Origin: Calendula officinalis
Lineage: Eukaryota > Streptophyta > Magnoliopsida > Asterales > Asteraceae
Reading direction: 5' to 3'
Assembly: GCA_963853835.1 (NCBI GenBank)
Contig: OY970833.1
Span: forward strand, 17,322,474-17,386,473
DNA length: 64,000 bases
Part shown: one piece after another, positions 1-14,400 of the stretch
How the letters are laid out: every line of letters starts with the position of its first letter
Position numbering within the stretch: the first letter of the stretch is position 1
Notes under the pieces: generated by a model
Databases searched by the model: none
Seen by the model: only the letters and a program-made list of their open reading frames with translations
What the model was told of the DNA's origin: nothing
Translations under genes and position numbers: made by a program

Positions 1-3000
1 CGATTCTGCATGTAACTCCTAGACCGTAAGTGGGCTCACGATCCACAAAATATTAACGGAAATCTCAGAACGTAAACTAGAAGAGTCGAGAAGGCATGTG
101 ATCGTGATTCTATGCTGAAGCATGTCAAAATCTGCCGAGAAGGTAGATGACAGAATCTAACAGAAAGTGAATTTGTTTTAAAACTCGTTTCTAATAATTT
201 ACAAGTAAAGTAGGCCTGAAACGGAGACAAGAGCCAATAGTTATGGCATTTTCAGTAAATCCCCTTTCGATTCTGCCTTTAACTCTTAGATAGTAAGTGG
301 GCTCACGATCCACAAGATATCAACGGAAAGATCAGAACGTAAACTACAAGAGACGAGAAGGCACGAGATCGTGATTCTATAAAGAAGCAGGTAAAAATCC
401 GTCGAGAAGGCAGATGACAAAATCTGCCAGAAAGTGAATTTGTTTTAACACCAATTTTTAATAAATTACAAGTCAAGTAGGCATGAAACGGAGCCCCGAG
501 CCAAAAGTTACGTCCTTTTCAGTAAAGCCCCTTTCGATTCTGCCTGTAACTCCTTGACCGTAACTGAGCTCAAGATCCACAAGCTATCAACGGAAAGCTC
601 GGAACGTAAACTACAAGAGTCGAGAAGGCACGGGATCGTGATTCTGTGCCGAAGTAGGTCAAAATTCATCGAGAAGGCAGATAACAGAATCTGCCAGAAA
701 GTGAATTTGTTTTGAAACCCATTTTTAATAATTTACATGTCAAGTAGACATGAAACGGAGATCCGAGGCAAAAGTTATGGCCTTTTCAGTAAAGCCCCTT
801 TCGATTATGCCTATACCTCCTACACCGTAAGTGGGCTCACGATCCACAATATATCAACGGAAAACTCAAAACGTAAACTACGGGAGTCGAGAAGGTACAT
901 GATAGTGATTTTCTGCCGCAGCAGGTCAAAATCTGTCGAGAAGGCAGATGACAGAATCTTCCAGAAAGTGAATTTGTTTTAAAACCCATTTTTAATAAAT
1001 TACAAGTCAAGTAGGCATGAAACGGAGACTCGAGCCAAAAGTTACGGCCTTTTCTGTAAAGCCCCTGTCGATTTTGCCTGTAACTCCTAGACCGTAATTG
1101 GGCTCACAATCCACATGATATCAATGGAAAGAAGAGTCGAGAAGGCACGGGATCGTGATTGTGTGCCGAAGCAGGTCAAAATCCGTCGAGAAGGCAGATA
1201 ACAGAATCTGCCAGAAAGTGAATTTGTTTTAAAACCCATTTTTAATAATTTACAAGTCAAGTAGACATGAAACGGAGACCCGAGCCAAATATTATGGGCT
1301 TTTCAGTAAAGCCCCTTTCGATTCTGCCTGTAACTCCTAGACCGTAAGTGGGTTCACGATCCTCAAGATATCTACGGAAAACTCAAAACGTAAACTACGG
1401 GAGTCGAGAAGGCATGGGATCGTGATTCTATGCCGCAGCAGGTCAAAATCCGTCGAGAAGGCAGATGACAGAATCTGCCAGAAAGTGAATTTGTTTTAAA
1501 ACCCGCTTTTTATAATTTACAAGTCAAGTAGGCATGAAACGGAGACCCAACCCAAAAGTTATGGCCTTTTCTGTGAAGCCTTTTCGATTCTACCTGTAAC
1601 TCCTAGACCGTAATTGAGCTCACGATCCACAAGATATCAACAGAAAGCGCGGAACGTAAACTTCAAGAGACGAGAAGGCACGGGTTCGTGATTTTATGCC
1701 GAAGCTGGTCAAAATCCGTCGAGAAGGCAGATGACAGAATCTGCCAGAAAGTGAATTTGTTTTAAAACCCGTTTTTAATAATTTACAAGTCAAGTAGGCA
1801 TGAAACGGAGACCCGAGCCAAACGTTATGGCCTTTTCAGTAAAGCCCCTTTCGATTCTGCATGTAACTCCGTGACCGTAACGGGGCTCACGATCCACAAG
1901 ATATCAACGGAAAGCTCGGAATGTAAACTACAAGGGTCGAGAAGGCACGGGATTGTGATTCGGTCCCGAAGCAGGTCAAATCCGTCGAAAAGTCAGATGA
2001 CATAATCTGCGAGAAAGTGAATTTGTTTTAAAACTCGTTTTTAATAATTTACAAGTCAAGTAGGCCTGAAACGGAGACCCGAGCCAAAAGTTATGGCCTT
2101 TTAAGAAAAGCCCCTTTCGATTATGCCTGTAACTACTAGACCGTAAGTGGGCTCACGATTCACAAGATATCAACGGAATGCTCAGAACGTAAACTACAAG
2201 AGTTGAGAAGGCTCGAGATCATGATTATATGCCGAAGCAAGTCCAAATCCGTCGAGAAGGCAGATGAGATAATCTGCCAGAAAGTGAATTTGTTTTAAAA
2301 CACGTTTTTAATAATTTACAAGTCAAGTAGGCATGAAACGGAGACCCGAACCAAAACTTATGGCCTTTATAGTAAAGCCCCTTTCGATTCTGCCTGTAAC
2401 TCCTAGACCTTAACTGGGCTCAAAATCCACAAGATATCAACGGAAAGCTCAGAACGTAAACTACCAGGGTCGAGAAGGCATGGGATCATGATTCTATGCC
2501 GAAACAGGTCAAAATTCATCGAGAAGGCAGATGACAGAATCTGCGAGAAAGTGAATTTGTTTTAAAACTCGTTTTTAATAATTTACGAGTCAAGTAGGCC
2601 CGAAACGGAGACCCGAGCCAAAAGTTATGGCCTTTTCAGTAAAGCCCCTTTCGATTCTGCCTGTAACTCCGTGACCGTAACGGGGCTCACGATCCACAAC
2701 ATATCAACGGAAAGCTCGCAATGTGAACTACAAGGGACGAGAAGGCACGGGATCGTGATTCGGTCCCGAAGCAGGTCAAATCCGTCGAAAAGTCAGATGA
2801 CATAATCTGCGAGAAAGTGAATTTGTTTTAAAACTCGTTTTTAATAATTTATAAGTCAAGTAGGCCTGAAACGGAGACCCGAGCCAAAAGTTATGGCCTT
2901 TTAAGTAAAGCCCCTTTCGATTATGCCTGTAACTACTAGACCGTAAGTGGACTCACGATTCACAAGATATCAACGGAATGCTCAGAACGTAAACTACAAG

Positions 3001-4980
3001 AGTTGAGAAGGCTCGGGATCATGATTATATGCCGAAGCAAGTCCAAATCCGTCGAGAAGGCAGATGTCATAATCTGCCAGAAAGTGAATTTGTTTTAAAA
3101 CACGTTTTTAATAATTTACAAGTCAAGTAGGCATGAAACGAAGTCACGAGCCAAAAGTTATGGCCTTTTTAGTAAAGCCCCTTTCGATTCTGTCTGTAAC
3201 TCCTAGACCGTAAATGGGCTCACGATCCACAACATATTAACGGAAAGCTCGGAATATAAACTACAAAAGTCGAGAAGGCACGTGATCATGATTCTGTCCC
3301 CAAGCAGGTCAAAATCCGTCGAGAAGGTAGATGACAGAATCTGCCAGAATGTGAATTTGTATTAAAACTCGTTGTTAATAATTTACAAGTCAAGTAGGCC
3401 TGAAACGGAGACCCGAGCCAAAACTTATGGCCTTTTCAATAAATCCCTTTTCGATTCTGCATGTAACTCCTAGACTAGAAGTGGGCTCACGATCCACAGT
3501 ATATCAACGGAAAGATCGGAATGTAAACTACAAGAGAAGAGAAGGCACGGGATCGTGATTCTACGCTGTAGCAAGTCAAAATCCATTGAGAAGGCAGATG
3601 ACAGAATCTGCCAGAAAGTGAATTTGTTTTAAAACCCGTTTTTAATAATTTACAAGTCAAGTAGGCATGAAACGGAGACCCGAGCCCAAAGGTATGGCCT
3701 TTTCAGTAAAGCCCCTTTCGATTCTGCCTGTAACTCCTAGACCGTAACTGGGCTCACGAACAACAAAAGATCAACGGAAATCTCGGAATGTAAACTACAA
3801 TAGTCGAGAAGGCACGGGATCGTGATTCGGTCCCGAAGCAGGTCAAAATCCGTCGAGAAGGCAGATGACAGAATCTGCCAGAAAGTGAATTTGTTTTAAA
3901 ACTTGTTTTTAATAATTTACAAGTCAAGTAGGCTTGAAACGGAGACCCGAACCAAAAGTTATGGCCTTTTCAGTAAAGCCCCTTTCGATTCTGCATGAAA
4001 CTCCAAGACCATAAGTGGACTCACGATCCACAAGATATCAACGAATATCTTAGGAAGTAAACTAATAGAGTCGAGAAGGCACGGGATCGTGACTCTATGC
4101 CGAAGCAGGTCAATATCTATCGAGAAGGCAGATGACAGAATCTGCCAGAAAGTGAATTTGTTTTAAAACCCGTTTTTAATAAATTACAAGTCAAGTAGGC
4201 ATGAAACGGAGACAGGAGCCAAAAGTTACGGCCTTTTCTGTAAAGCCCCTGTCGATTTTGCATGTAACTCCTAGACCGTAACTGGGCTCACAATCCACAT
4301 GATATCAATGGAAAGAAGATTCGAGAAGGCACGGGATCGTGATTGTGTGCCGAAGCAGGTCTAAATCCGTCGAGAAGGCAGATAACAGAATCTGCTAGTA
4401 AGTGAATTTGTTTTAAAACCCATTTTTAATAATTTACAAGTCAAGTAGACATGAAACGGAGACCCGAGCCAAATGTTATGGGCTTTTCAGTAAAGCCCCT
4501 TTCGATTCTGCCTCTAACTCCTAGACCTTAACTGGGCTCAAAATCCACAAGATATCAACGGAAAGCTCAAAACGTAAACTACCAGGGTCGAGAAGGCATG
4601 GGATCATGATTCTATGCCGAAGCAGATTAAAATTCATCGAGAAGGCAGATGACAGAATCTGCGAGAAAGTGAATTTGTTTTAAAACACGTTTTTAATAAT
4701 TTACAAGTCAAGTAGGCATGAAACGGAGACCCGAGCCAAAAGTTATGTCTTTTTCAGTAAAGCCCCTTTCGATTCTGCCTGTAACTCCTAGACCGTAAAT
4801 GGGCTCACGATCCACAACGTATTAACGGAAAGCTCGGAATATAAACAACAAAAGTCGAGAAGGCACGGGATCGTGATTCTGTCCCCAAGCAAGTCAAAAT
4901 CCGTCGAGAAGGCAGATGACAGAATCTGCCAGAATGTGAATTTGTTTTAAAACCCATTTTGAATAATTTACAAGTCAAGT

Positions 4981-7900
4981 AGGCATGAAACGGAGACCCG
5001 AGCCAAAACTTATGGCCTTTATAGTAAAGCCCCTTTCGATTCTGCCTGTAACTCCTAGACCTTAACTGGGCTCAAAATCCACAAGATATCAACGGAAAGC
5101 TCAGAACGTAAACTACCAGGGACGAGAAGGCATGGGATCATGATTCTATGCCGAAGCTGGTCAAAATTCATCGAGAAGGCAGATGACAGAATCTGCGAAA
5201 AAGTGAATTTGTTTTAAAACTCGTTTTTAATAATATACGAGTCAAGTAGGCCCGAAACGGAGACCCGAGCCAAAAGTTATGGCCTTTTCAGTAAAGCCCC
5301 TTTCGATTCTGCCTGTAACTCTGTGACCGTAACTGGGATCACGATCCACAAGATATCAACGGAAAGCTCAGAATGTAAACTACAAGGGTCGAGAAGGCCC
5401 GGGATCGTGATTCGGTTCCGAAGCACGTCAAATCCGTCGAAAAGTCAGATGACATAATCTGCGAGAAAGTGAATTTGTTTTAAAACTCGTTTTTAATAAT
5501 TTACAAGTCAAGTAGGCCTGAAACGGAGACCCGAGCCAAAAGTTATGGCCTTTTAAGTAAAGCCCCTTTCGATTATGCCTGTAACTACTAGACCATAATC
5601 GGGCTCACGATTCACAAGATATCAACGGAATGCTCAGAACGTAAACTACAAGAGTTGAGAAGGCTCGGGATCATGATTATATGCCGAAGCAAGTCCAAAT
5701 CCGTCGAGAAGGCAGATGACATAATCTGCCAGAAAGTGAATTTGTTTTAAAACACGTTTTTAATAATTTTCAAGTCAAGTAGGCATGAAACGGAGACCCG
5801 AGCCAAAAGTTATGGCCTTTTTTCAGTAAAGCCCCTTTCGATTCTTCCTGTAACTCCTAGACCGTAAATGGGCTCACGATCCACAACATATTAACGGAAA
5901 GCTCGGAATATAAACTACAAAAGTCGAGAAGGCACGAGATCGTGATTGTGTGCCGAAGCAGGTCAAAATCCGTCGAGAAGGCAGATGACAGAATATACCA
6001 GAATGTGAATTTGTATTAAAACCCATTTTTAATAATTTACAACTCAAGTAGGCCTGAAACGGAGACCCGAGCCAAAAGTTATGGCCTTTTCAATAAATCC
6101 CTTTTCAATTCTGCATGTAACTCCTAGACTAGAAGTGGGCTCACGATCCTCAAGATATCAACGGAAAGCTCAGAATGTAAACTACCAGGGTCGAGAAGGC
6201 ATGTGATCATGATTCTATGCCGAAGCAGGTCAAAATTCATCGTGAAGGCAGATGACAGAATCTGCGAGAAAGTGAATTTGTTTTAAAACACGTTTTTAAT
6301 AATTTACAAGTCAAGTAGGCATGAAACGGAGACCCGAGCCAAAAGTTATGTCTTTTTCAGTAAAGCCCCTTTTGATTCTGCCTGTAACTCCTAGACCGTA
6401 AATGGGCTCACGATCCACAACATATTAACGGAAAGCTCGGAATATAAACTACAAAAGTCGAGAAGGCACGGGATCGTGATTCTGTCCCCAAGCAGGTCAA
6501 AATCCGTCGAGAAGGCAGATGACCGAATCTGCCAGAATGTGAATTTGTTTTAAAACCCATTTTGAATAATTTACAAGTCAAGTAGGCATGAAACGGAGAC
6601 CCGAGCTAAAAGTTATGGCCTTTATAGTAAAGCCCCTTTCGATTCTGCCTGTAACTCCTAGACCTTAACTGGGCTCAAAATCCACAAGATATCAACGGAA
6701 AGCTCAGAACGTAAACTACCAGGGTCGAGAAGGCATGGGATCATGATTCTATGCCGAAGCTGGTCAAAATTCATCGAGAAGGCAGATGACAGAATCTGCG
6801 AGAAAGTGAATTTGTTTTAAAACTCGTTTTTAATAATATACGAGTCAAGTAGGCCCGAAACGGAGACCCGAGCCAAAAGTTATGGCCTTTTCAGTAAAGC
6901 CCCTTTCGATTCTGCCTGTAACTCTGTGACCGTAACTGGGATCACGATCCACAAGATATCAACGGAAAGCTCAGAATGTAAACTACAAGGGTCGAGAAGG
7001 CCCGGGATCGTGATTCGGTTCCGAAGCAGGTCAAATCCGTCGAAAAGTCAGATGACATAATCTGCGAGAAAGTGAATTTGTTTTAAAACTCGTTTTTAAT
7101 AATTTACAAGTCAAGTAGGCCTGAAATGGAGACCCGAGCAAAAGGTTATGGCCTTTTAAGTAAAGCCCCTTTCGATTATGCCTGTAACTACTAGACCATA
7201 ATCGGGCTCACGATTCACAAGATATCAACGTAATGCTCAGAACGTAAACTACAAGAGTTGAGAAGGCTCGGGATCATGATTATGTGCCGAAGCAAGTCCA
7301 AATCCGTCGAGAAGGCAGATGACATAATCTGCCAGAAAGTGAATTTGTTTTAAAACACGTTTTTAATAATTTACAAGTCAAGTAGGCATGAAACGGAGAC
7401 CCGAGCCAAAAGTTATGGCCTTTTTTCAGTAAAGCCCCTTTCGATTCTTCCTGTAACTCCTAGACCGTAAATGGGCTCACGATCCACAACATATTAACGG
7501 AAAGCTCGGAATATAAACTACAAAAGTCGAGAAGGCATGAGATCGTGATTGTGTGCCGAAGCAGGTCAAAATCCGTCGAGAAGGCAGATGACAGAATATA
7601 CCAGAATGTGAATTTGTATTAAAACCCATTTTTAATAATTTACAACTCAAGTAGGCCTGAAACGGAGACCCGAGCCAAAAGTTATGGCCTTTTCAATAAA
7701 TCCCTTTTCGATTCTGCATGTAACTCCTAGACTAGAAGTGGGCTCACGATCCTCAAGATATCAACGGAAAGCTCAGAATGTAAACTACCAGGGTCGAGAA
7801 GGCATGTGATCATGATTCTATGCCGAAGCAGGTCAAAATTCATCGTGAAGGCAGATGACAGAATCTGCGAGAAAGTGAATTTGTTTTAAAACACGTTTTT

Positions 7901-8186
7901 AATAATTTACAAGTCAAGTAGGCATGAAACGGAGACCCAAGCCAAAAGTTATGTCTTTTTCAGTAAAGCCCCTTTCGATTCTGCCTGTAACTCCTAGACC
8001 GTAAATGGGCTCACGATCCACAACATATTAACGGAAAGCTCGGAATATAAACTACAAAAGTCGAGAAGGCACGGGATCGTGATTCTGTCCCCAAGCAGGT
8101 CAAAATCCGTCGAGAAGGCAGATGACCGAAACTGCCAGAATGTGAATTTGTTTTAAAACCCATTTTGAATAATTTACAAGTCAAGT
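4981..8186. repeat. Hexameric higher-order repeat, two 1603-bp units
   Basis: Within the satellite, the variant monomer with GGCCTTTATAGTAAAG begins at 4981, 6584 and 8187, exactly 1603 bp apart (six monomers). Private variants recur in the same order in each unit: ACCTTAACTGGG, CTCTGTGACCGTAACTGGGA, TGCCTGTAACTACTAGACC, TTTTTTCAGTAAAG and GACTAGAAGTGGG. A third copy starts at 8187 and breaks off near 8370, where the sequence switches to a variant also seen near 10220. Upstream similarity extends back to about 4500. Ordered sharing of variants shows recent duplication of a six-monomer block, probably by unequal exchange. Confidence 0.85.
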
Positions 8187-11100
8187 AGGCATGAAACGGA
8201 GACCCGAGCCAAAAGTTATGGCCTTTATAGTAAAGCCCCTTTCGATTCTGCCTGTAACTCCTAGACCTTAACTGGGCTCAAAATCCAAAAGATATCAACG
8301 GAAAGCTCAGAACGTAAACTACCAGGGTCGAGAAGGCATGGGATCATGATTCTATGCCGAAGCAGGTCAAAATACGTCGAGAAGGCAGATAACAGAATCT
8401 GCCAGAAAGTGAATTTGTTTTAAAACCCATTTTTAATAATTTACAAGTCAAGTAGACATGAAACGGATACCCGAGCCAAATATTATGGGCTTTTCAGTTA
8501 AGCCCCTTTCGATTCTGCCTGTAACTCCTAGACCGTAAGTGGGCTCACGATCCTCAAGATATCAACGGAAAACTCAGAATGTAAACTACAAGGGTCGAGA
8601 AGGCATGGGATCGTGATTCGGTCCCGAAGCAGGTCAAATCCGTCGAAAAGTCAGATGACATAATATGCGAGAAAGTGAATTTGTTTTAAAACTCGTTTTT
8701 AATAATTTACAAGTCAAGTAGGCCTGAAACGGAGACCCGAGCCAAAAGTTATGGCCTTTTAAGTAAAGCCCCTTTCGATTATGCCTGTAACTACTAGACC
8801 GTAATCGGGCTCACGATTCACAAGATATCAACAGAATGCTCAGAACGTAAACTACAAGAGTTGAGAAGGCTCGGGATCATGATTATATGCCGAAGCAAGT
8901 CCAAATCCGTCGAGAAGGCAGATGACATAATCTGCCAGAAAGTGAATTTGTTTTAAAACACGTTTTTAATAATTTACAAGTCAAGTAGGCATGAAACGGA
9001 GACCCGAGCCAAAAGTTATGGCCTTTTTTCAGTAAAGCCCCTTTCGATTCTTCCTGTAACTCCTAGACCGTAAATGGGCTCACGATCCACAACATATTAA
9101 CGGAAAGCTCGGAATATAAACTACAAAAGTCGAGAAGGCATGGGATCGTGATTCTGTCCCCAAGCAGGTCAAAATCCATCGAGAAGGCAGATGACAGATT
9201 ATGCCAGAATGTGAATTTGTATTAAAACTCGTTGTTAATATTTTACAAGTCAAATAGGCCTGAAACGGAGACCCGAGCCAAAAGTTATGGCCTTTTCAAT
9301 AACTCCCTTTTCGATTCTGCATGTAACTCCTAGACTAGAAGTGGGCTCACGATCCACAATATATCAACGGAAAGCTCAGAATGTAAACTACAAGAGAAGA
9401 GAAGGCACGGGATCGTGATTCTACGTTGTAGCAAGTCAAAATCCATTGAGAAGGCAGATGACAGAATCTGCCAGAAAGTGAATTTGTTTTAAAACCCGTT
9501 TTTAATAATTTTCAAGTCAAGTAGGCATGAAACGGAGACCCGAGCCAAAAGTTATAGCCTTTTCAGTAAAGCCCCTTTCGATTCTGCCTGTAACTCCTAG
9601 ACCGTAACTGGGCTCACGAACAACAAGAGATCAACGGAAGTCTCGGAATGTAAACTACAATAGTCGAGAAGGCACGGGATCGTGATTTTGTCCCGAAGCA
9701 GGTCAAAATCCGTCGAGAAGGCAGATGACAGAATATGCCAGAAAGTGAATTTGTTTTAAAACTCGTTTTAAATAATTTACAAGTCAAGTAGGCTTGAAAC
9801 GGAGACCCGAACCAAAAGTTATGGCCTTTTCAGTAAAGCCCCTTTCGATTCTGCATGGAACTCCAAGACCATAAGTGGGCTCACGATCCACAAGATATCA
9901 ACGGATATCTCAGAAAGTAAACTAATAGAGTCGAGAAGGCACGAGATCGTGACTCTATGCCGAAGCAGGTCAATATCTATCGCAAAGGCAGATGACATAA
10001 TCTGCCAGAAAGTGAATTTGTTTTAAAACCCGTTTTTAATAAATTACAAGTCAAGTAGGCATGAAACGGAGACTCGAGGCAAAAGTTACGGCCGTTTCTG
10101 TAAAGCCCGTGTCGATTTTGCCTCTAACTCCTAGACCGTAACTGGGCTCGCAATCCACATGATATCAATGGAAAGAAGAGTCGAGAAGGCACGGGATCGT
10201 GATTGTGTGCCGAAGCAGGTCAAAATACGTCGAGAAGGCAGATAACAGAATCTGCCAGAAAGTGAATTTGTTTTAAAACCCATTTTTAATAATTTACAAG
10301 TCAAGTAGACATGAAACGGATACCCGAGCCAAATATTATGGGCTTTTCAGTTAAGCCCCTTTCGATTCTGCCTGTAACTCCTAGACCGTAAGTGGGCTCA
10401 CGATCCTCAAGATATCTATGGAAAACTCAAAACGTAAACTACGGGAGTCGAGAAGGCATGGGATCGTGATTCTATGCCGCAGCAGGTCAAAATCCGTCGA
10501 GAAGGCAGATGACAGAATCTGCCAGAAAGTGAATTTGTTTTAAAACCCGTTTTTAATAATTTTCAAGTCAAGTAGGCATGAAACGGAGACCCAAGCCAAA
10601 AGTTATGGCCTTTTCTGTGAAGCCCTTTCGATTCTACATGTAACTCCTAGACCGTAATTGAGCTCACGATCCACAAGATATCAACAGAAAGCGCGGAACG
10701 TAAACTTCAAGAGTCGAGAAGGCACAGGTTCGTGATTTTATGCCGAAGCTGGTCAAAATCCGTCGAGAAGGCAGATGACAGAATCTGCCAGAAAGTGAAT
10801 TTGTTTTAAAACCCGTTTTTAATAATTTACAAGTCAAGTAGGCATGAAATGGAGACCCGAGCCAAAAGTTATGGCCTTTATAGTAAAGCCCCTTTCGATT
10901 CTGCCTGTAACTCCTAGACCTTAACTGGGCTCAATATCCACAAGATATCAACGGAAAGCTCAGAACGTAAACTACCAGGGTCGAGAAGGCATGGGATCAT
11001 GATTCTATGCCGAAGCAGGTCAAAATTCATCGAGAATGCAGATGACAGAATCTGCGAGAAAGTGAATTTGTTTTAAAACTCGTTTTTAATAATTTACGAG

Positions 11101-11461
11101 TCAAGTAGGCCCGAAACGGAGACCCGAGCCAAAAGTTATGGCCTTTGCAGTAAAGCCCCTTTCGATTCTGCCTGTAACTCCGTGACCGTAACTAGGCTCA
11201 CGATCCACAAGATATCAACGGAAAGCTCGGAATGTAAACTACAAGGTCGAGAAGGCACGGGATCGTGATTCGGTCCCGAAGCAGGTCAAATCCGTCGAAA
11301 AGTCAGATGACATAATCTGCGAGAAAGTGAATTTGTTTTAAAACTCGTTTTTAATAATTTACAAGTCAAGTAGGCCTGAAACGGAGACCCGAGCCAAAAG
11401 TTATGGCCTTTTAAGTAAAGCCCCTTTCGATTATGCCTGTGACTACTAGACCGTAAGTGGG

Positions 11462-14400
11462 CTCACGATTCATAAGATATCAACGGAATGCTCAGAACGT
11501 AAACTACAAGAGTTGAGAAGGCTCGGAATCAAGATTATATGCCGAAGCAAGTCCAAATCCATTGAGAAGGCAGATGACAGAATCTGCCAGAAAGTGAATT
11601 TGTTTTCAAACCCGTTTTTAATAATTTACAAGTCAAGTAGGCATGAAACGGAGACCCGAGCCAAAAGTTATGGCCTTTTCAGTAAAGCCGCTTTCGATTC
11701 TGCCTGTAATTCCTAGACCGTAACTGGGCTCACGAACAACAAGAGATCAACGGAAATCTCGGAATGTAAACTACAATAGTCGAGAAGGCACGGGATCGTG
11801 ATTCGGTCCCGAAGCAGGTCAAAATCCGTCGAGAAGGCAGATGACAGAATCTGCTAGAAAGTGAATTTGTTTTAAAACTCATTTTTAATAATTTACAAGT
11901 CAAGTAGGCTTGAAACGGAGACCCGAACCAAAAGTTATGGCCTTTTCAGTAAAGCCCCTTTCGATTCTGCATGAAACTCCAAGACCATAAGTGGGCTCAC
12001 GATCCACAAGATATCAACGGAAATCTCAGAAAGTAAACTAATAGAGTCGAGAAGGCAGATGACAGAATCTGCCAGAACGTGAATTTGTTTTAAAACCCGT
12101 TTTTAAGAATTTACAAGTCAAGTAGGCTTGAAACGGAGACCCGAGGCAAAACTTATGGCCTTTTCAGTAAAGCCCCTTTCGATGTTGCCTATAACTCCTA
12201 TACCGTAGCTCGGCTCACAATCCACAAGATCAACGGAAAGCTCAGAATTTAAACTACAAAAGTCGAGAAGGCACGGGATCGTTATTCTGTCCCGAAGCAG
12301 GTCAAAATCCATCGAGAAGGCAGATGACAAAATTATTTTTAAAATTTAATAATTTACAAGTCAAGTAGGCCTTAAACGGAGACCCGAGCCAAAAGTTATG
12401 ACCTTTTCAGTAAAGCCCCTTTCGATTCTGCCGTAACTCCTAGACCATAACTAGGCTCACGATCCACAAGATTTCAACGAAAAGCTCAGAATGTAAACTA
12501 CAAAAGTCGAGAAGGCACAAGATCGTGATTCTGTAATCTATCCCGAAGCAGGTCAAAATCCATCAAGAAGGCAGATCACAGGATCTTCCAGAAAGTGAAT
12601 TTGTTTTAAAACTCATTTTTAATAATTTACAAGTCAAGTAGGCCTGAAACAGAGACCCGAGCCAAAAGTTATGGCCTTTTCAGTAATGTCACTTTCGATT
12701 CCGCATGTGAGTCCTAGACCGTAAGTGGCTCATGATCCACAAGATATCAACGGAAAGCTCAGAACGTAAACTAGAAGAGTCGAGAAGGCACGGGATCGTC
12801 ATTCTATACCGAAGTAGGTCAAAATCTGTCGAGAAGGCAGATGACAGAATCTGCCAGAAAATCAATTTGTTTTAAAACCCGTTTTTAATAATTTACAAGT
12901 AAAGTAAGCATGAAACGTAGACCGGAGCCAAAAGTTATGGCCTTCTCAGTAAGCCCCTTTCGATTCTGCCTGTAACTCCTAGACCGTACCTGGGCTCACG
13001 ATCCACAAGTTATCAACGGAAAGCTTGGAATATAAACTACAAGAGTTGAGAAGGCACTGTACCGAACTAGGTCAAAATCCATCGAGAAGGCAGATCACAG
13101 AATCTGCCAGAAAGTGAATTTGTTTTAAAACTCGTTTTTTATTATTTACAAGTCAAGTAGGCTTGAAACGGAGACCCGAACCAAAAGTTATAGCCTTTTC
13201 AGTAAAGCCCCTTTCGATTCTGCATGAAACTCCAAGACCATAAGTGGGCTCACGATCCACAAGATATCAAAGGAAATCTCAGTAAGTAAACTAATAGAGT
13301 CGAGAAGGCACGCGATCGTGACTCTATGCCGAAGCAGGTAAAAATCTGTCGAGAAGGCAGATGACAGAATCTGCCAGAAAGTGAATTTGTTTTAAAACCC
13401 GTTTTTATTAATTTACAAGTCAAGTAGGCATGAAACGGAGACCCGAGCCAAAAGTTATGGCCTTTTCAGTAAATCCCCTTTCGATTCTGCCTGTAAATCC
13501 TAGACCGTAACTGGGCTCACTATCCACAAGATATCAACGAAAGGCTCGGAATGTAAACTACAAGAGTTGAGAGGGCACATGATCGTGATTCTGTCTCGAA
13601 GCAGGTCCAAATCCATCGAGAAGGCAGATGAAAGAATCTGCCAGAAAATGAATTTGTTTTAAAACCCGTTTTTAAGAATTTACAAACCAAGTAGGCATGA
13701 AACGGAGACCCGAGCCAAAAGTTATGGCATTTTCAATAAACCCTTTGAATGCTTCCTGTAACTCCTAGACCGTAACTGGGCTCACGATCCACAAGATCAA
13801 CGCAAAGCTCAGAATGTAAACTACAAAAGTCGAGAAGGCACGGGATAGTGATTCTGTCCCGAAACAGGTCAAAATCCGTAGAGAAGGCAGATGACAGAAT
13901 TATTTTTAAAACTCGGTTTTAATCATTTACAAGTCAAGTAGGCCTTAAACGGAACCATAACTAGGCTCATGATCCACAAGATTTCAACGGAAAGCTCGGA
14001 ATGTAAACTATAAAAGTCGAGAAGGCACTGGATCGTGATTGTATAATCTGTCCCGAAGCAGGTCAAAATCCATCGAGAAGGCAGATCACAGGATCTTCTC
14101 ATTTTTAATAATTTACGATTCAACTAGGTCTGAATCGGATACCCGAGCCAAACGTTATGGCCTTTTCAGTAAAGTCCCTTTCGATTCTGCATGTAACTCC
14201 TAGACCGTAAGTGGGCTCACGATCCACAAGATATTAACGGAAATCTCAGAACGAAAACTAGAAGAGTCGAGAAGGCATGTGATCGTGATTCTATGTTGAA
14301 GCAGGTCAAAATCTGTCGAGAAGGTAGATGACAGAATCCGCCAGAAAGTGAATTTGTTTAAAACCCCGTTTTTAATAATTTACAAGTCAACTGGGCATGA

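Noticed and set aside
260..290. Possible CENP-B box in the TTCGATTCTGCCTG part of the monomer
   Set aside because: Only the TTCG start agrees; the conserved A and CGGG of the box are missing.
36..982. Open frames of 60-90 codons on both strands in the satellite (here, and at 12118, 17351, 38340, 43317, 47478 and others)
   Set aside because: They recur with the 267-bp monomer, change frame and end with monomer variants, and occur on both strands. They are products of a low-stop tandem repeat, not genes.
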